A DNA stretch of 64,000 bases from Pseudovibrio zosterae (GCF_033843645.1 NZ_JAWXVZ010000008.1:62001-126000), one strand, 5' to 3'. Positions 16,457-26,502 are shown, counted from the stretch's first letter. The notes: generated by a model from the sequence alone, not told the origin. Program-made: numbers and translations.

Positions 16457-17812
16457 TCAAGCCCCCTTCTCAGCCAGATCGGTTGCGCGCCGCCGGCGCA
16501 GAAAGCGCGCGGTTCCGATGCCCACAACGATCAAGATCACACCGCAGATGAAGAAGAACAACGACTGCCCCAACAAGTCACCAATGGTTTCATAAAGCAG
16601 CCACAGGCTGTTGCCACACAGCGCAGCAATGCCGAGCAGAAGCCATCCAACACGATCTTGCGTTACGCCTCTGAGCACAACCAAAAGCCCGGCGGTCAAT
16701 GAAAACACCGATGCAAACACGAGGGCAAACGGCAGACCAGGCGCAAGAACACTGGCCATCACTAGTGCCGTTATTGCTGTAGGCAACGCAAACACCGAAG
16801 AGACCCGCACAGACAAAACAAGACCAGCCACGAGTCCAACAAGCGCAATGAGGGCTGGCACAAGCAGTTGCGGTGTCATGACTGTGAGCTCGGCATAACT
16901 CCACATGTGCTCCAGCAGGCCCTCACGTGGCATGTTCATCTCCGATACGAGGCTGTCACCAACAACCAGCATACGGAAAAACAGAACAAACAGAGCAAGG
17001 ATAAGTCCTGCGCTTTGGAGGCTCATTCCTGACAGCCACAGGCTTTGCTGCCACCGCACGCGGTCCTGCGCCCACCAGGTGCCAATCATGCCCACCATCA
17101 ACAGACAGGCTGCGAGCAACACGGTTCCTTCAAAGGCAAAGACCATCTGCTCGCGAGGGAGTTGCGCCACCCAGCGGTAGTAAAGTGCGAAACCATAGAA
17201 GATGACAAACCAGCGCCCGACAAGATTAGGTTTCCAGAGCACGTGTCCAATCGCCAATGGCAGCGCTGCTGTTGCCAACCAGCCAATCCAAACAGCAGGC
17301 TGCTCATGAAACTGCAGTGTGAAAAGCGCGACCAGCGCGACCAAGAGCGCCATTCGGCTGCCCCCAAGGAACGCAGCAGCCAACGCACCCAGCGCGCCAA
17401 GAGCCAGCCCACCGGGCCAATCTTGCGGCAGATTGTAGATCTGACCAACCAGTGCCAACCCGCTGAAGAAGATCAATGAAGCCACCAGACAAAGGATATC
17501 GGAGAGCAGATCCCATCCTTTGCGTTTGCAGGCAAAAGCCCCACCAACGCTGACAACCAACAAGGACAGCATGCCGATCAGCTTCACCATTCTCGGGATA
17601 ACTTCCCAGTTGGCAGCAATGAAGGCAGCGACAGCCAGCGCCAGCGCCAGCAATCCCACGCCTGTGATGACCATGGGCAAGAGATGGGAGCGAGAGGCGC
17701 GTTCACGCACGTCCTTCAAGATTGCGCGCGCCTGCTCGTCGTTGACCCAGCCTTCCTGCTGCCAACGGGGCAGATCGCGCTCAAGCCTCTGCTTGTAAAG
17801 TGCTTCTAACAT
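16457..17812 (-). CDS. DUF2157 polytopic membrane protein
   Basis: The 451-residue protein begins with a soluble segment (about 1-45, LERDLPRWQQEGWVNDEQAR) typical of DUF2157, followed by roughly twelve hydrophobic helices. Function is not known. The gene and the following GDYXXLXY gene are separated by 3 bp, so they form one operon and probably one membrane complex (inference). It ends with a basic tail, RFLRRRR. Confidence 0.75.
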   Translation of the reverse strand: MLEALYKQRLERDLPRWQQEGWVNDEQARAILKDVRERASRSHLLPMVITGVGLLALALAVAAFIAANWEVIPRMVKLIGMLSLLVVSVGGAFACKRKGWDLLSDILCLVASLIFFSGLALVGQIYNLPQDWPGGLALGALGALAAAFLGGSRMALLVALVALFTLQFHEQPAVWIGWLATAALPLAIGHVLWKPNLVGRWFVIFYGFALYYRWVAQLPREQMVFAFEGTVLLAACLLMVGMIGTWWAQDRVRWQQSLWLSGMSLQSAGLILALFVLFFRMLVVGDSLVSEMNMPREGLLEHMWSYAELTVMTPQLLVPALIALVGLVAGLVLSVRVSSVFALPTAITALVMASVLAPGLPFALVFASVFSLTAGLLVVLRGVTQDRVGWLLLGIAALCGNSLWLLYETIGDLLGQSLFFFICGVILIVVGIGTARFLRRRRATDLAEKGA

Positions 17813-17894
17813 GCCTCTCCATCAAACTTGGTGTTATGCCTTTGGAATGCTCTATGCACGTAGTTTGCTTGCATGTGCCTTACCGAGAAAACAG

Positions 17895-17920
17895 AAAAGC
17901 GCAGCCGAAGCCGCGCTTTT
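17895..17920 (-). terminator. terminator after the ATP12-family gene
   Basis: On the minus strand AAAAGCGCGGC-TTCG-GCTGCGCTTTT forms an 11-bp stem (one wobble) with a UUCG tetraloop and a trailing CTGTTTTC, 27 bp past the stop. Confidence 0.85.
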
Positions 17921-17946
17921 AAAGGGTAGATTACTTTTTTGCAGCC

Positions 17947-18747
17947 CTAGGCTTCAACCTGTACTTCTGGCTTGTTCAGAATAAGGCAAGCAGCTGAAAA
18001 CTCTTCATTTTTGAAGCGACGAACACGAGCGGCCTCACTGTCCTGCCCCCACTGTTCGATGTTCCAGTCTTCATCGATGTGAGCAAACTTCCAGATCTCG
18101 TCTTCACTGAAAGCCCCGTGGGCTGCTGCAAGCGCCAGCAACGCAGAGCCACTGATGCTGGTGATTGTGTGAATGGCAGAAAGTTCCAGCGGTGTGAACT
18201 GGTTGAGCCCCTCGCGAATATTCGCAGTAACCGTTTCATCCTGCTGCTGATGAATCAGGCCAGTGGTCAGCTTGAACTGCCCCTCAAACATCTCCTCACC
18301 CCAAGCCACAACCGGGTCCCACGCTTCGCTCTGGCGCTTCACCAATTCCTGTGGAGCTTCGGCGCGGTAGAACAGGTAGTCGTTGCCGGAATAACGTGCC
18401 ACGTCATCCGCCACTTCGGAGAACCGGTCAGCCACAGCATCGATGGCAGAGTGGGCAATACGGGTCAGTGGCATGGTGATCGGGTCGATATTTTCTTCCT
18501 GAATCTCCCATTCAGCGGCCACCGCCTCGGCAAGATACTCTTCGTCAAACATCAGCTGTTTGCGGCTTGGCGTCTTCACGGAGCGGCCATCCAGAAGAAC
18601 GGCATAGCCCCCTTTAACCGCTTCTACGCGAACCTGCTCATAAAAGCGCTTGGGCAACTCCCGACGAGACAGCTGTTTGGCTCTCTCGATCGGATCTGCA
18701 GGCCCCTTGGCAATATCTTCTGCAATCTGTTCGAAGATGTCCCGCAT
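17947..18747 (-). CDS. ATP12-family F1-ATPase assembly chaperone homologue
   Basis: The 266-residue protein matches the ATP12 family, which in mitochondria binds the F1 alpha subunit before assembly and is conserved in alphaproteobacteria. Diagnostic parts are KRFYEQVRVEAVKGGYAVLLDGR.VKTP near the N-terminus, AVAAEWEIQEENIDPITMPLTRIAHSAID in the middle and a C-terminal helical region with FAHIDEDWNIEQWGQD. Its ATG shares one base with the stop of the upstream HAD gene, implying translational coupling. A strong terminator follows. Confidence 0.88.
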   Translation of the reverse strand: MRDIFEQIAEDIAKGPADPIERAKQLSRRELPKRFYEQVRVEAVKGGYAVLLDGRSVKTPSRKQLMFDEEYLAEAVAAEWEIQEENIDPITMPLTRIAHSAIDAVADRFSEVADDVARYSGNDYLFYRAEAPQELVKRQSEAWDPVVAWGEEMFEGQFKLTTGLIHQQQDETVTANIREGLNQFTPLELSAIHTITSISGSALLALAAAHGAFSEDEIWKFAHIDEDWNIEQWGQDSEAARVRRFKNEEFSAACLILNKPEVQVEA

Positions 18748-19427
18748 CAAGCAATTTCCTTCTTCCAGCCCAGCACTTCATCAAGCGCCGGAAGCAACTG
18801 TGGAAATGCGTCAATCACACGGCGCGCCCCAGCCCGCTCCAGTTCACGCGGGACATGATAGCCCCAGCTAACGCCAATGGCGTGAACCCGGGCATTGCGC
18901 GCCATTTCCATGTCAAATGACGTATCCCCAATCATAACGGTGCGCTCTGGTTGCGCGCCCGTTTCACTCATGGCCTGCATCAGCATGCCAGGATGAGGTT
19001 TGGACGGTGCTTTGTCTGCCGTCTGCACGGTTATGAACTTGCCGTGAAGGTCGTGTACCTCAACCATGTGCGCCACGCCTCGGGAATGCTTGCCCGTGGC
19101 AATACCCAGAAGAACATCCTCGCGGGCGCTCAAGGCATCCAACACCTCACGGGTACCCGGATAGAGTGGGTCATGATCAAACCCGCCTTCTCGCCGCGCG
19201 ATCTTTGAGGTTCTGTATGCGTCACACATTGTAGGGACCAGATGTGCGTTCTCCTCACCAACCAGATGCAGGAAAGCCGGTTCCAGTGACAGGCCCACGA
19301 TGGACAATGCGGTATGACGATCCGGCATTGGCAAACCTACTGCTTCAAAGCCCACTTCCAAGCCATGGATGATGGTGTGCTGGCTGTCCACCAGCGTGCC
19401 GTCACAGTCAAAAACCACAAGATACAT
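18747..19427 (-). CDS. HAD-IA family phosphatase
   Basis: The 226-residue protein is a HAD phosphatase with motif I VVFDCDGTLVDS (nucleophile Asp8), a helical cap, motif II GIATGKHSRG, Lys in PSKPHPGML and motif IV MIGDTSFDMEMARNA. The substrate is unknown. It lies between rluC and the ATP12-family gene, a pairing that I recall as conserved in many Hyphomicrobiales, and its stop overlaps the ATP12 start. Confidence 0.85.
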   Translation of the reverse strand: MYLVVFDCDGTLVDSQHTIIHGLEVGFEAVGLPMPDRHTALSIVGLSLEPAFLHLVGEENAHLVPTMCDAYRTSKIARREGGFDHDPLYPGTREVLDALSAREDVLLGIATGKHSRGVAHMVEVHDLHGKFITVQTADKAPSKPHPGMLMQAMSETGAQPERTVMIGDTSFDMEMARNARVHAIGVSWGYHVPRELERAGARRVIDAFPQLLPALDEVLGWKKEIA

Positions 19428-19474
19428 TGGCGTTGAGGTCCCTTCACAAAACCAAGAGCGGAGTGGGCCAGACC

Positions 19475-20476
19475 TTATTCAGGCTCGGCGATCTCCGGGT
19501 CGTATTCTTTCACATCGAACCCAAGAAGGTTCCATGTCTGCTGCATGTGCGGCGGCAAGGGAGCCGACACATCAATCATCCCCGTGCCAGAAGGATGTGG
19601 AATGACAATTCGCCGTGCAAGCAAGTGCAACTTGTTCTGAATCCCGCCCGGCAGGTCCCAGTTCATGATGTTGAAGTATTTGCTGTCGCCGATAATCGGA
19701 TGCCGGATATGGGCAGTATGTGCACGCAACTGGTGCGTACGGCCGGTAACTGGCTTCAGGGTAACCCATGACAGCTTCTGACCAGACTGTTCTACCACGT
19801 TGTAAAGGCTCACCGCGTGCTGCGCCTCGTCCTCGCCGTGGCGAGCAATGCGCATCCGCTCATCTTCCTCACTTCGCACCAAATAGGTCGAAATGCGGCC
19901 CTGACGCGGCTTGGGAATGCCAGCTACAATTGCCCAGTAGATCTTCCGGGTATTGCGGTGACGGAAAGACTTGGTCAGCTCCTGCGCTGCCTTGCGCGTC
20001 TTGGCCACCAGCAGGATACCCGAGGTCTCGCGGTCAAGGCGGTGCACCAGCTTGGGCTTATTGCCTTTTTGATCGGTGAAAGCTTCAAGCATGCCGTCCA
20101 GATGGCGACTAAGGCCCGAGCCGCCCTGCACGGCAAGACCGGCTGGCTTGTTCAGAACCATCACATCCTTGTCTTCATAGAGCATCATCTGCTCGATGGC
20201 GGCGCGATCGTCTTCAACCAGTTTGCTTGAACGCGGCTTGGCGTTCTTGCGGTCATCTGCCTGCACTTCCACGGAAATCGGCGGTATGCGGATCATCTGC
20301 CCGGATTCAATGCGCGTGGAACTTTCGGCACGCTTGCCATCCACCCGCACCTGACCGGTGCGCAACAGCTTTTGCAAACGGCCAAACCCAAGATCTGGAT
20401 AGTGGGTCTTGAACCAGCGGTCGAGCCGCATGCCGTCTTCGTCTCTATCGACTTTTTTTGTTTGAATGCCACTCAT
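19475..20476 (-). CDS. rluC: 23S rRNA pseudouridine synthase, RluC type
   Basis: The 333-residue protein has an S4 RNA-binding domain (about 10-75, MRLDRWFKTHYPDLGFGRLQKLLRTGQVRVDG region) followed by the RluA-family catalytic domain with HRLDRETSGILLVAK, in which the Asp is catalytic, and KPVTGRTHQLRAH. RluC-type enzymes modify U955, U2504 and U2580 of 23S rRNA in E. coli; exact sites here are inferred from family. It follows crcB by about 200 bp and precedes the HAD gene by 47 bp. Confidence 0.9.
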   Translation of the reverse strand: MSGIQTKKVDRDEDGMRLDRWFKTHYPDLGFGRLQKLLRTGQVRVDGKRAESSTRIESGQMIRIPPISVEVQADDRKNAKPRSSKLVEDDRAAIEQMMLYEDKDVMVLNKPAGLAVQGGSGLSRHLDGMLEAFTDQKGNKPKLVHRLDRETSGILLVAKTRKAAQELTKSFRHRNTRKIYWAIVAGIPKPRQGRISTYLVRSEEDERMRIARHGEDEAQHAVSLYNVVEQSGQKLSWVTLKPVTGRTHQLRAHTAHIRHPIIGDSKYFNIMNWDLPGGIQNKLHLLARRIVIPHPSGTGMIDVSAPLPPHMQQTWNLLGFDVKEYDPEIAEPE

Positions 20477-20673
20477 GGGCTGGAATTCCGATTATATCGC
20501 TAAGCAGGCCGGTCAGCTAAACAGCGAGGCCACGCTTGCTCTGTTGGTTTGGTTGGCTTCCATGTGACAGCCCAAGCCTCCGAATGCAAGAGCTAGCTCT
20601 GAAAACCCGGTAAAAACTGCGATGTGCCTTGGTCTATGATGCATCTGGGAAACAGATCAGACGGCACGAGGGC

Positions 20674-21054
20674 TCAGGCCAGCACCTGCCGCGCCAGAGC
20701 CAAGCCACCAAACAATGCCGAGATCGACAGGATGACAGAGGCCAATGCATAAGCAAAAGCCAGCCATGGCTCTCCCCGTTCCCAGATCACGGCCACATCC
20801 AAAGAGAAGCTGGAGAAAGTTGTAAAGCCGCCAAGGAACCCGGTCGCCACCAGCAAGCGGAGTTCCGTCGATGCGTTCAGCTTTTGTGCCAGAACTTCAA
20901 TGAACACGCCCATCAGAAGCGAACCTAAGATATTGCAGGTAAACGTCCCCCATGGGAAACCAGCTCCCATGAGACGAAGACCGGCCAAGGTCATGAGATG
21001 TCGACAAACAGCACCCGCGCCGCCCCCGAGGGCAACAAGGACAAGGTTTTTCAT
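20674..21054 (-). CDS. crcB: CrcB/Fluc fluoride channel
   Basis: The 126-residue, four-helix membrane protein exports fluoride. Landmarks are GGGAGAVCRH at the N-terminus, GTFTCNILGSLLMG with the conserved Asn, and GFLGGFTTFSSFSLD with the TTFSxF phenylalanine box. A single crcB of this kind usually forms a dual-topology dimer. The ATG at 21054 follows GGAAG. No fluoride riboswitch was recognised upstream. Confidence 0.92.
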   Translation of the reverse strand: MKNLVLVALGGGAGAVCRHLMTLAGLRLMGAGFPWGTFTCNILGSLLMGVFIEVLAQKLNASTELRLLVATGFLGGFTTFSSFSLDVAVIWERGEPWLAFAYALASVILSISALFGGLALARQVLA

Positions 21055-21154
21055 GAGGCTTCCACTCTTTAGGAACGTTGGTTGGCTGTCGATTACGCGG
21101 CAAACATGGCAATGACAAGGGAAAACTTGACAATCCGTGAGGCCACGCAGACCC

Positions 21155-23530
21155 TTAAAGCTCTGCCGTTTCAGGAGACTGAGAGGCACCTTCCCTGTGT
21201 TTTGCCGCCCTCGCCATGCTGGCATAAATCCCTGATATCAAATCAGCATTGGCCGTTAAATGCGGCGTTTCTTCCTCCAGAATGCTTTCGAAAAGCAGCT
21301 CCAGATGCGCGTCAAGAACCGAGACGCCACCCCCATCCCGATCAACGCCGCGCAAGAGAGCAACCAACCGCTCAGCCGCATTGAGCCGCCCCCACAAGTA
21401 ATCATGTTCCCGCCAACTGCGATTGAAAAACGCACCGAACGACTGCAACTGAGCGCCCTTCAGCACACTGCCATGTTCATTCAGCGCAACCGCATCTTTC
21501 GGGCTGATACGGCTAACCGTCACCTCCCCCAGTTCGGAATGATCGGATGTGTGCTGGATCGGCAGTGTGACCGCATCATAAAAAGCAAAGCCAATGTAAG
21601 CGCGCTTGATGGGATGGCTGGACAGGCTAACTGCCAGCTCCTCATCTGCATCACTCACAACTTCATCAATCAGCAGATCGAGATCGGCCAGCCCCATCCG
21701 CTCTTGAAGAAGCCTCAAGGCCCGGTCGAGCTTGGAAGGCTCACTGAGCAGCAAATGCAGCGCTTCGCAAGCCTCACCTGTTTCTGTGCCGTAAAATGCA
21801 CGGCTCCACCGATATTGCTGATAGGTGATCAACTCATAGAGGCGCTCTTTCAAAACGCCCATGCGCTGCACACATGCCGCGTCCAGTTGCTCGCTTCCAA
21901 AGATCAAATTGAGTTTGCGAATGACAGAGCGCAGCCGCCTGACCCGATAATCAATATCCAGATGTACGATGGAGACAGCAGGCTCATCTCCACCAACCAT
22001 GCCGGACGCATCCCCTTCCATAGTCAAATGACGCAGGATTGCCCGCTCGAGATGATGGGTAGCCTCTCCAACACCATCATGTCCGCCCAGACGCTTGATC
22101 AGCTTTGCCAGCCGGTGGGAGAGCCGGTTCAACCGCAGCTGTTCGTAGCCTGCATAGGAGAACCCGGCATGTTCTTTCGCCATGCGTGTTGCTTCCGCAC
22201 GCGCCCAGCCAAGGGCCTCAGCGGGTGTGGTGCCTTCTCCGGGCAACTGCAGGATAACGTCCACTTCCCGGTCCACATGGGGCTTGGCGGCCGCAATAAC
22301 ATCCTTCAAACGGCGGATGTTGCGGTTCATCTCGTCGATCTCTTTCAGATCATCGCCTATGGGCTCATTTCGCGGAATGTGGGCAAGCGCTGCCAGAATT
22401 GAACGAAAGAACCCCGGCGCTGCATAATCATGTTCCTCAGGCTCACCCGTGTCACCGGGGGTCGGGTCTACATAAAGGAGACGCCTCACGACCTCGCGCG
22501 ACGCAGCGCGCTCGCTGATGCTTTCAATGACAGGCTGGAACGGCTTGTTCATAACGACGCTGCCATCGATAAACAGACGGGGCGCGCCATTTTCAAGCGG
22601 TCCCATGAGTTCTTGCTCGACAAACTGATCGCGGTGAGACCAGTCGGCGTTGAGGCTCTTCACCACCCTGTCCATTTCTTCCACGGAGGCTGGCGGAAAT
22701 GCGCCGGGGAATGATGCGGTGGCTCTGGCGGCAAAAACATGGCTGGGCGCACAGTCCGCCCCCAATTGTGACTTGATGCCATCGATTCCATCGTTGCGCG
22801 CAAGAAACTTGAGAAGCCGGCGATGCTCAATCTCATGGGTGCTGCTGTGTGCACTCAACGGCACGGTCCGTTTCACACCAAAGTAATCCGTCAAAGTGAC
22901 GAACAGCTCCAATTTCTGACCCAGCGGGATAAGGGTGTCACCACGATCCTCTAGATCCATCGCATTGCATGCTTCAAGCATCCAGCGGGCAAAACGGGCA
23001 CCTGAGAAGGGCGGCTCGAACCACCTACTAGACATGAACCAGTGCAACTTGCGCCGCGCCTCCGGATTGTCGGGGTCCTGCTCCAGCACCAGCCCCAATA
23101 TTCTGCCGATAATGGGTGCCAAAACGCGCTTTGCCAGCCGTGTCACGCCTCTCGGTTTCCCGCAGAGTTGGGTCACATCCGCCTTCTCCAGCCAGAGACT
23201 GCGGTGGGAATCAAGTGGGAGGTCATGAGCAATTGCTCGGGCCAGCATGATGCCGTTAATGCCACCGGCGGAAGCGCCGGAAATGGCATCGATCACCACT
23301 CTTAGGTCCAGATCAGGGTGAAGGGTTCGCAAGATATGATAGTAGGAGGCCGTCGAGCCCCTTAGCTCCGCCCCCGCGCCATCCAACGGCACGCCCTTTG
23401 CCCGCGCCTCTTCAAGCGCCTTGGAAGCACGTTGCAAGTTGAGAAGTTCGCGCGTAACGCCATGCATGTAAACGGCAAGTGAAACGCCGCCATACAGCAC
23501 CAAAGCCAATCTGAGTTCTATCTGACGCAT
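21155..23530 (-). CDS. patatin-like phospholipase family protein (TIGR03607/DUF3376 type)
   Basis: The 791-residue protein has an N-terminal patatin-like domain with a Ser-Asp dyad: Ser87 in the nucleophile elbow SGASAGG, and Asp322 in FIDGSVVMNKP. The glycine-rich oxyanion region near residues 10-25 is LYGGVSLAVYMHG. A long, helical, charged C-terminal region (about 400-780) matches the DUF3376-type extension. No signal peptide is seen. Lipid acyl hydrolase activity is inferred; the natural substrate is unknown. It lies between rarA and crcB, 77 bp after rarA. Confidence 0.82.
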   Translation of the reverse strand: MRQIELRLALVLYGGVSLAVYMHGVTRELLNLQRASKALEEARAKGVPLDGAGAELRGSTASYYHILRTLHPDLDLRVVIDAISGASAGGINGIMLARAIAHDLPLDSHRSLWLEKADVTQLCGKPRGVTRLAKRVLAPIIGRILGLVLEQDPDNPEARRKLHWFMSSRWFEPPFSGARFARWMLEACNAMDLEDRGDTLIPLGQKLELFVTLTDYFGVKRTVPLSAHSSTHEIEHRRLLKFLARNDGIDGIKSQLGADCAPSHVFAARATASFPGAFPPASVEEMDRVVKSLNADWSHRDQFVEQELMGPLENGAPRLFIDGSVVMNKPFQPVIESISERAASREVVRRLLYVDPTPGDTGEPEEHDYAAPGFFRSILAALAHIPRNEPIGDDLKEIDEMNRNIRRLKDVIAAAKPHVDREVDVILQLPGEGTTPAEALGWARAEATRMAKEHAGFSYAGYEQLRLNRLSHRLAKLIKRLGGHDGVGEATHHLERAILRHLTMEGDASGMVGGDEPAVSIVHLDIDYRVRRLRSVIRKLNLIFGSEQLDAACVQRMGVLKERLYELITYQQYRWSRAFYGTETGEACEALHLLLSEPSKLDRALRLLQERMGLADLDLLIDEVVSDADEELAVSLSSHPIKRAYIGFAFYDAVTLPIQHTSDHSELGEVTVSRISPKDAVALNEHGSVLKGAQLQSFGAFFNRSWREHDYLWGRLNAAERLVALLRGVDRDGGGVSVLDAHLELLFESILEEETPHLTANADLISGIYASMARAAKHREGASQSPETAEL

Positions 23531-23607
23531 GGGCCGCTCACCTATTGCAAGTGCCCAGTTTGCTCAGGAAAGGAGGCACTGGCAAGTGACGGGTATTCAC
23601 AGACCGG

Positions 23608-24921
23608 TCAAGAAGAGCCGTTTCGCTCCCGCCGCAACCTCTCCCAGTATGCCAGCCGTTTGCGCAAGTCCCGCTCAAATCCGCGCTCGGGTGGGTCGTA
23701 AAACGTCTGACGCCCCATCTTTTCGGGAAAGTAATCCTGTCCGGAAAAGCCATCGGGCGCATCATGGTCGTACTGGTAGCCCTCGTTGTAGCCCATGTCC
23801 TTCATCAGCTTTGTTGGCGCATTGAGAATATGCTTTGGCGGCACAAGCGAGCCATTCTCCCGCGCAGCTCGTCGAGCAGATTTGTAGGCCACATACACAC
23901 CGTTCGATTTTGGTGCGGTTGCCAGATAGACGCAGGCCTGCGCCAAGGCCAGCTCTCCCTCCGGCGAACCCAACATGTGAAAGGCGTCCTTGGCGGCATT
24001 GGCTTGCACCAACGCGTTCGGATCCGCCAAGCCGATGTCTTCCACCGCCATTCGGATCAACCGCCGGGCGATGAACATGGGGTCCTCGCCGCCGTCCAGC
24101 ATGCGCCCCATCCAATACAGCGCCGCGTCAGGATCCGACCCGCGCACTGATTTGTGCAAAGCGGATATCAGATTGTAATGACCGTCCTTGGTCTTGTCGT
24201 AGATGGGAGCCCGGCGCTGAACGATATCTGTCAGGCGCTCGGTGTTGAAAATCTCGCCATCGCCAGCTGTGCGCCACACGTCTTCAGCAAGCGTAAGGGC
24301 CGAACGGCCGTCACCATCTGCCATGCGGATGAGGGAAAGCCGGGCTTCCTGGTCAAGCGGCAGCGGCTTTTCCATTTCTTCCTCAGCGCGGGCCAAAAGC
24401 CCATCCAATGCCTCTTCATCAAGGCTCTGGAAGACCAGCACATGAGCACGCGACAACAAGGCCGCATTCAGCTCAAAGCTCGGGTTTTCCGTGGTGGCCC
24501 CAACAAGAGTGATGGTGCCGTCTTCCATCACCGGCAGGAAGCTGTCGAGCTGCGCCCGGTTGAAGCGATGAATCTCATCAACGAACAACAGCGTACCGCG
24601 CCCTGTCAAACGCCGCGCACGCGCCGCTTCAAAACACTTCTTAAGATCAGAAACACCGGAAAAAATCGCAGAAATCTGCTCGAAATCCAGATCCGTTTCA
24701 TTGGCCAGCAGCCGGGCAATTGTGGTTTTCCCTGTTCCGGGAGGCCCCCAGAAAATGAGGGAGCCCAACGACCCGGAGCGCAACATGCGGCTCAGAATAC
24801 CATCGGCACCAATGAGATGCTCCTGGCCAACGACCTCGCTGATTTTCGACGGGCGCATGCGATCGGCAAGCGGTCTGTTGCCGCTTTTGTCCAAGCCTGC
24901 GGAAGAAAAAAGATCACTCAT
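23608..24921 (-). CDS. rarA: replication-associated recombination protein RarA (MgsA)
   Basis: RarA is an AAA+ ATPase related to the clamp loader that acts at stalled replication forks. The 437-residue protein has Walker A GPPGTGKTT (from Gly59), Walker B LLFVDEIHRF (DEIH 115-118), the sensor GATTENPSFE and the MgsA C-terminal region including SALHKSVRGSDPDAALYW and EGYQYDHDAPDGFSGQDYFPE. The ATG at 24921 gives the standard N-terminus MSDLFSSAG; the frame is open to 24978. It starts 60 bp after the DegP-type gene, a frequent pairing in alphaproteobacteria. Confidence 0.95.
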   Translation of the reverse strand: MSDLFSSAGLDKSGNRPLADRMRPSKISEVVGQEHLIGADGILSRMLRSGSLGSLIFWGPPGTGKTTIARLLANETDLDFEQISAIFSGVSDLKKCFEAARARRLTGRGTLLFVDEIHRFNRAQLDSFLPVMEDGTITLVGATTENPSFELNAALLSRAHVLVFQSLDEEALDGLLARAEEEMEKPLPLDQEARLSLIRMADGDGRSALTLAEDVWRTAGDGEIFNTERLTDIVQRRAPIYDKTKDGHYNLISALHKSVRGSDPDAALYWMGRMLDGGEDPMFIARRLIRMAVEDIGLADPNALVQANAAKDAFHMLGSPEGELALAQACVYLATAPKSNGVYVAYKSARRAARENGSLVPPKHILNAPTKLMKDMGYNEGYQYDHDAPDGFSGQDYFPEKMGRQTFYDPPERGFERDLRKRLAYWERLRRERNGSS

Positions 24922-24981
24922 GGAAGAACTTCTAGCAGAAAAACGGAATTGGCCGGACTGAAAAGCCCGGCCATCCATACC

Positions 24982-26424
24982 TTAACCTCGAACTGACAGG
25001 CGGCGCAATCGACCATCCCGTCGGATCTCCAGCAGCCATCCCCGTGGCCGCTGGCGCGCAGCACGTTCCAGTACCCGCGTGTTTTCAATTTCAACGCCGT
25101 TGATCGCGACGATGATATCCCCACGGCGCAGGCCGATATACTGAGCATTTGAGCCATTTTCGATATCGGCTATCACCACTCCATAGTACTCATCCGGCAC
25201 GCGAAGTTCCTCTGCGACCGCTGGCGACAGGTTCATGACCGTCGCCCCGGAAAACGGGGAGCGTCCGCCGATGTCTCGGGTATCGCGCGGGATGCTCTCA
25301 GGTGCCGCTTCCAGCGCCACGTCAAGGGCAACCTCATCGCTGCCGCGCAAAATGCGGAAGGTTGCTTCCGACCCGATCTGGCGCGTTGCAAGACGATAGC
25401 CAAAGGAATCTGGATCATTGATCTCATTTTCACCAACAGAAACAATAAGATCACCCACTTCAAGACCCGCCCGCTCTGCAGGACTGTCGGGGAAGATGCG
25501 CGTCACCAGCACACCGCGTGGACGGTCAAGACCAAGACCGAGCGCAATGTCTGATGAAACCGGCTGAAGACTCGCCCCAATCCATGGGCGCCGGACATAG
25601 TCGCCATCACCCGCAGCTGCTGCGACCACTTTCACCATGTTGGCCGGGATGGCAAACCCGATGCCATTGGACCCACCAGAGCGGGAAAAAATAGCGGTGT
25701 TGATGCCGACCAGATTGCCGCGCACATCTATGAGTGCACCACCTGAGTTACCTGGGTTGATGGCTGCGTCGGTTTGAATGAAAAACTGATAATCTGAAAC
25801 GCCAACCTGCGTTCGCGCAACCGCAGAGACGATGCCCTGGGTCACGGTCTGGCCTACACCAAACGGGTTCCCGATGGCCAGCACCAGATCCCCCACCTCA
25901 AGCTGATCGGAATCCGCAAACGGGATGTAGGGAAAGTTATCCCCCTCTCCCTTGATCTTCAGGACGGCAAGATCAGTCCGCTCATCCTTGAGCACGATCT
26001 CAGCATCAAATTCGCGCCGATCGGAAAGCGCTACGCGGACTTCATCAGCGTCCTGAATGACGTGATGGTTGGTTATGATGATACCCTGATCGGAGATGAT
26101 GACACCCGAGCCCAGAGAGTTCTGGACGCGCTTGCGGGTGCGCGGCTCACCAAAGCCACCGCGGTCACCAAAAAAGCGGCGGAAGAACGGATCATCAAAG
26201 AACGGGGAAATTCGCTGGCGTTGCTCAACTGTGCGAGTGGCATACACATTGACCACCGCTGGCGCGACCTTCTTCACCAGCGGTGCGAAGGAAAGCTGAA
26301 TTTCCGCGTTGTTTGAAGGAACAACCTGTTCCGCCTGTGCGCTCGCGGAAACACCAAAGGCTGCAGACAGCAAGACACCCACCGCTACGGCAGCACTTGT
26401 GACCGAAGCACGAAAATCAATCAT
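24982..26424 (-). CDS. DegP/HtrA-type periplasmic serine protease
   Basis: The 480-residue protein has a Sec signal peptide (about 1-31, cleavage after SASAQA), a trypsin-like domain and two C-terminal PDZ domains (about 290-375 and 395-475). The triad is His121 in ITNHHV, Asp151 in RTDLAVLKI and Ser227 in NPGNSGGALI. Such proteases degrade misfolded periplasmic proteins. The start at ATG 26424 gives a proper signal peptide. It is upstream of rarA on the same strand and downstream of the chemoreceptor pair. DegP versus DegQ naming cannot be settled from the sequence. Confidence 0.92.
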   Translation of the reverse strand: MIDFRASVTSAAVAVGVLLSAAFGVSASAQAEQVVPSNNAEIQLSFAPLVKKVAPAVVNVYATRTVEQRQRISPFFDDPFFRRFFGDRGGFGEPRTRKRVQNSLGSGVIISDQGIIITNHHVIQDADEVRVALSDRREFDAEIVLKDERTDLAVLKIKGEGDNFPYIPFADSDQLEVGDLVLAIGNPFGVGQTVTQGIVSAVARTQVGVSDYQFFIQTDAAINPGNSGGALIDVRGNLVGINTAIFSRSGGSNGIGFAIPANMVKVVAAAAGDGDYVRRPWIGASLQPVSSDIALGLGLDRPRGVLVTRIFPDSPAERAGLEVGDLIVSVGENEINDPDSFGYRLATRQIGSEATFRILRGSDEVALDVALEAAPESIPRDTRDIGGRSPFSGATVMNLSPAVAEELRVPDEYYGVVIADIENGSNAQYIGLRRGDIIVAINGVEIENTRVLERAARQRPRGWLLEIRRDGRLRRLSVRG

Positions 26425-26502
26425 GATGAAAACCCCAAATTTGGCTGATCCCTCTTGGATCAAACAGAGGAAGCATTCCACACATAGGGGCACAATATGG
26501 AA

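Noticed and set aside
21055..21154. Possible fluoride riboswitch upstream of crcB
   Set aside because: The conserved GGCGATGG and CGCCT-type pseudoknot segments were not found in the 100-bp region.
21260..22402. 380-codon plus-strand frame opposite the patatin-like gene
   Set aside because: It is antisense to a protein with recognisable catalytic motifs and shows no domain of its own.
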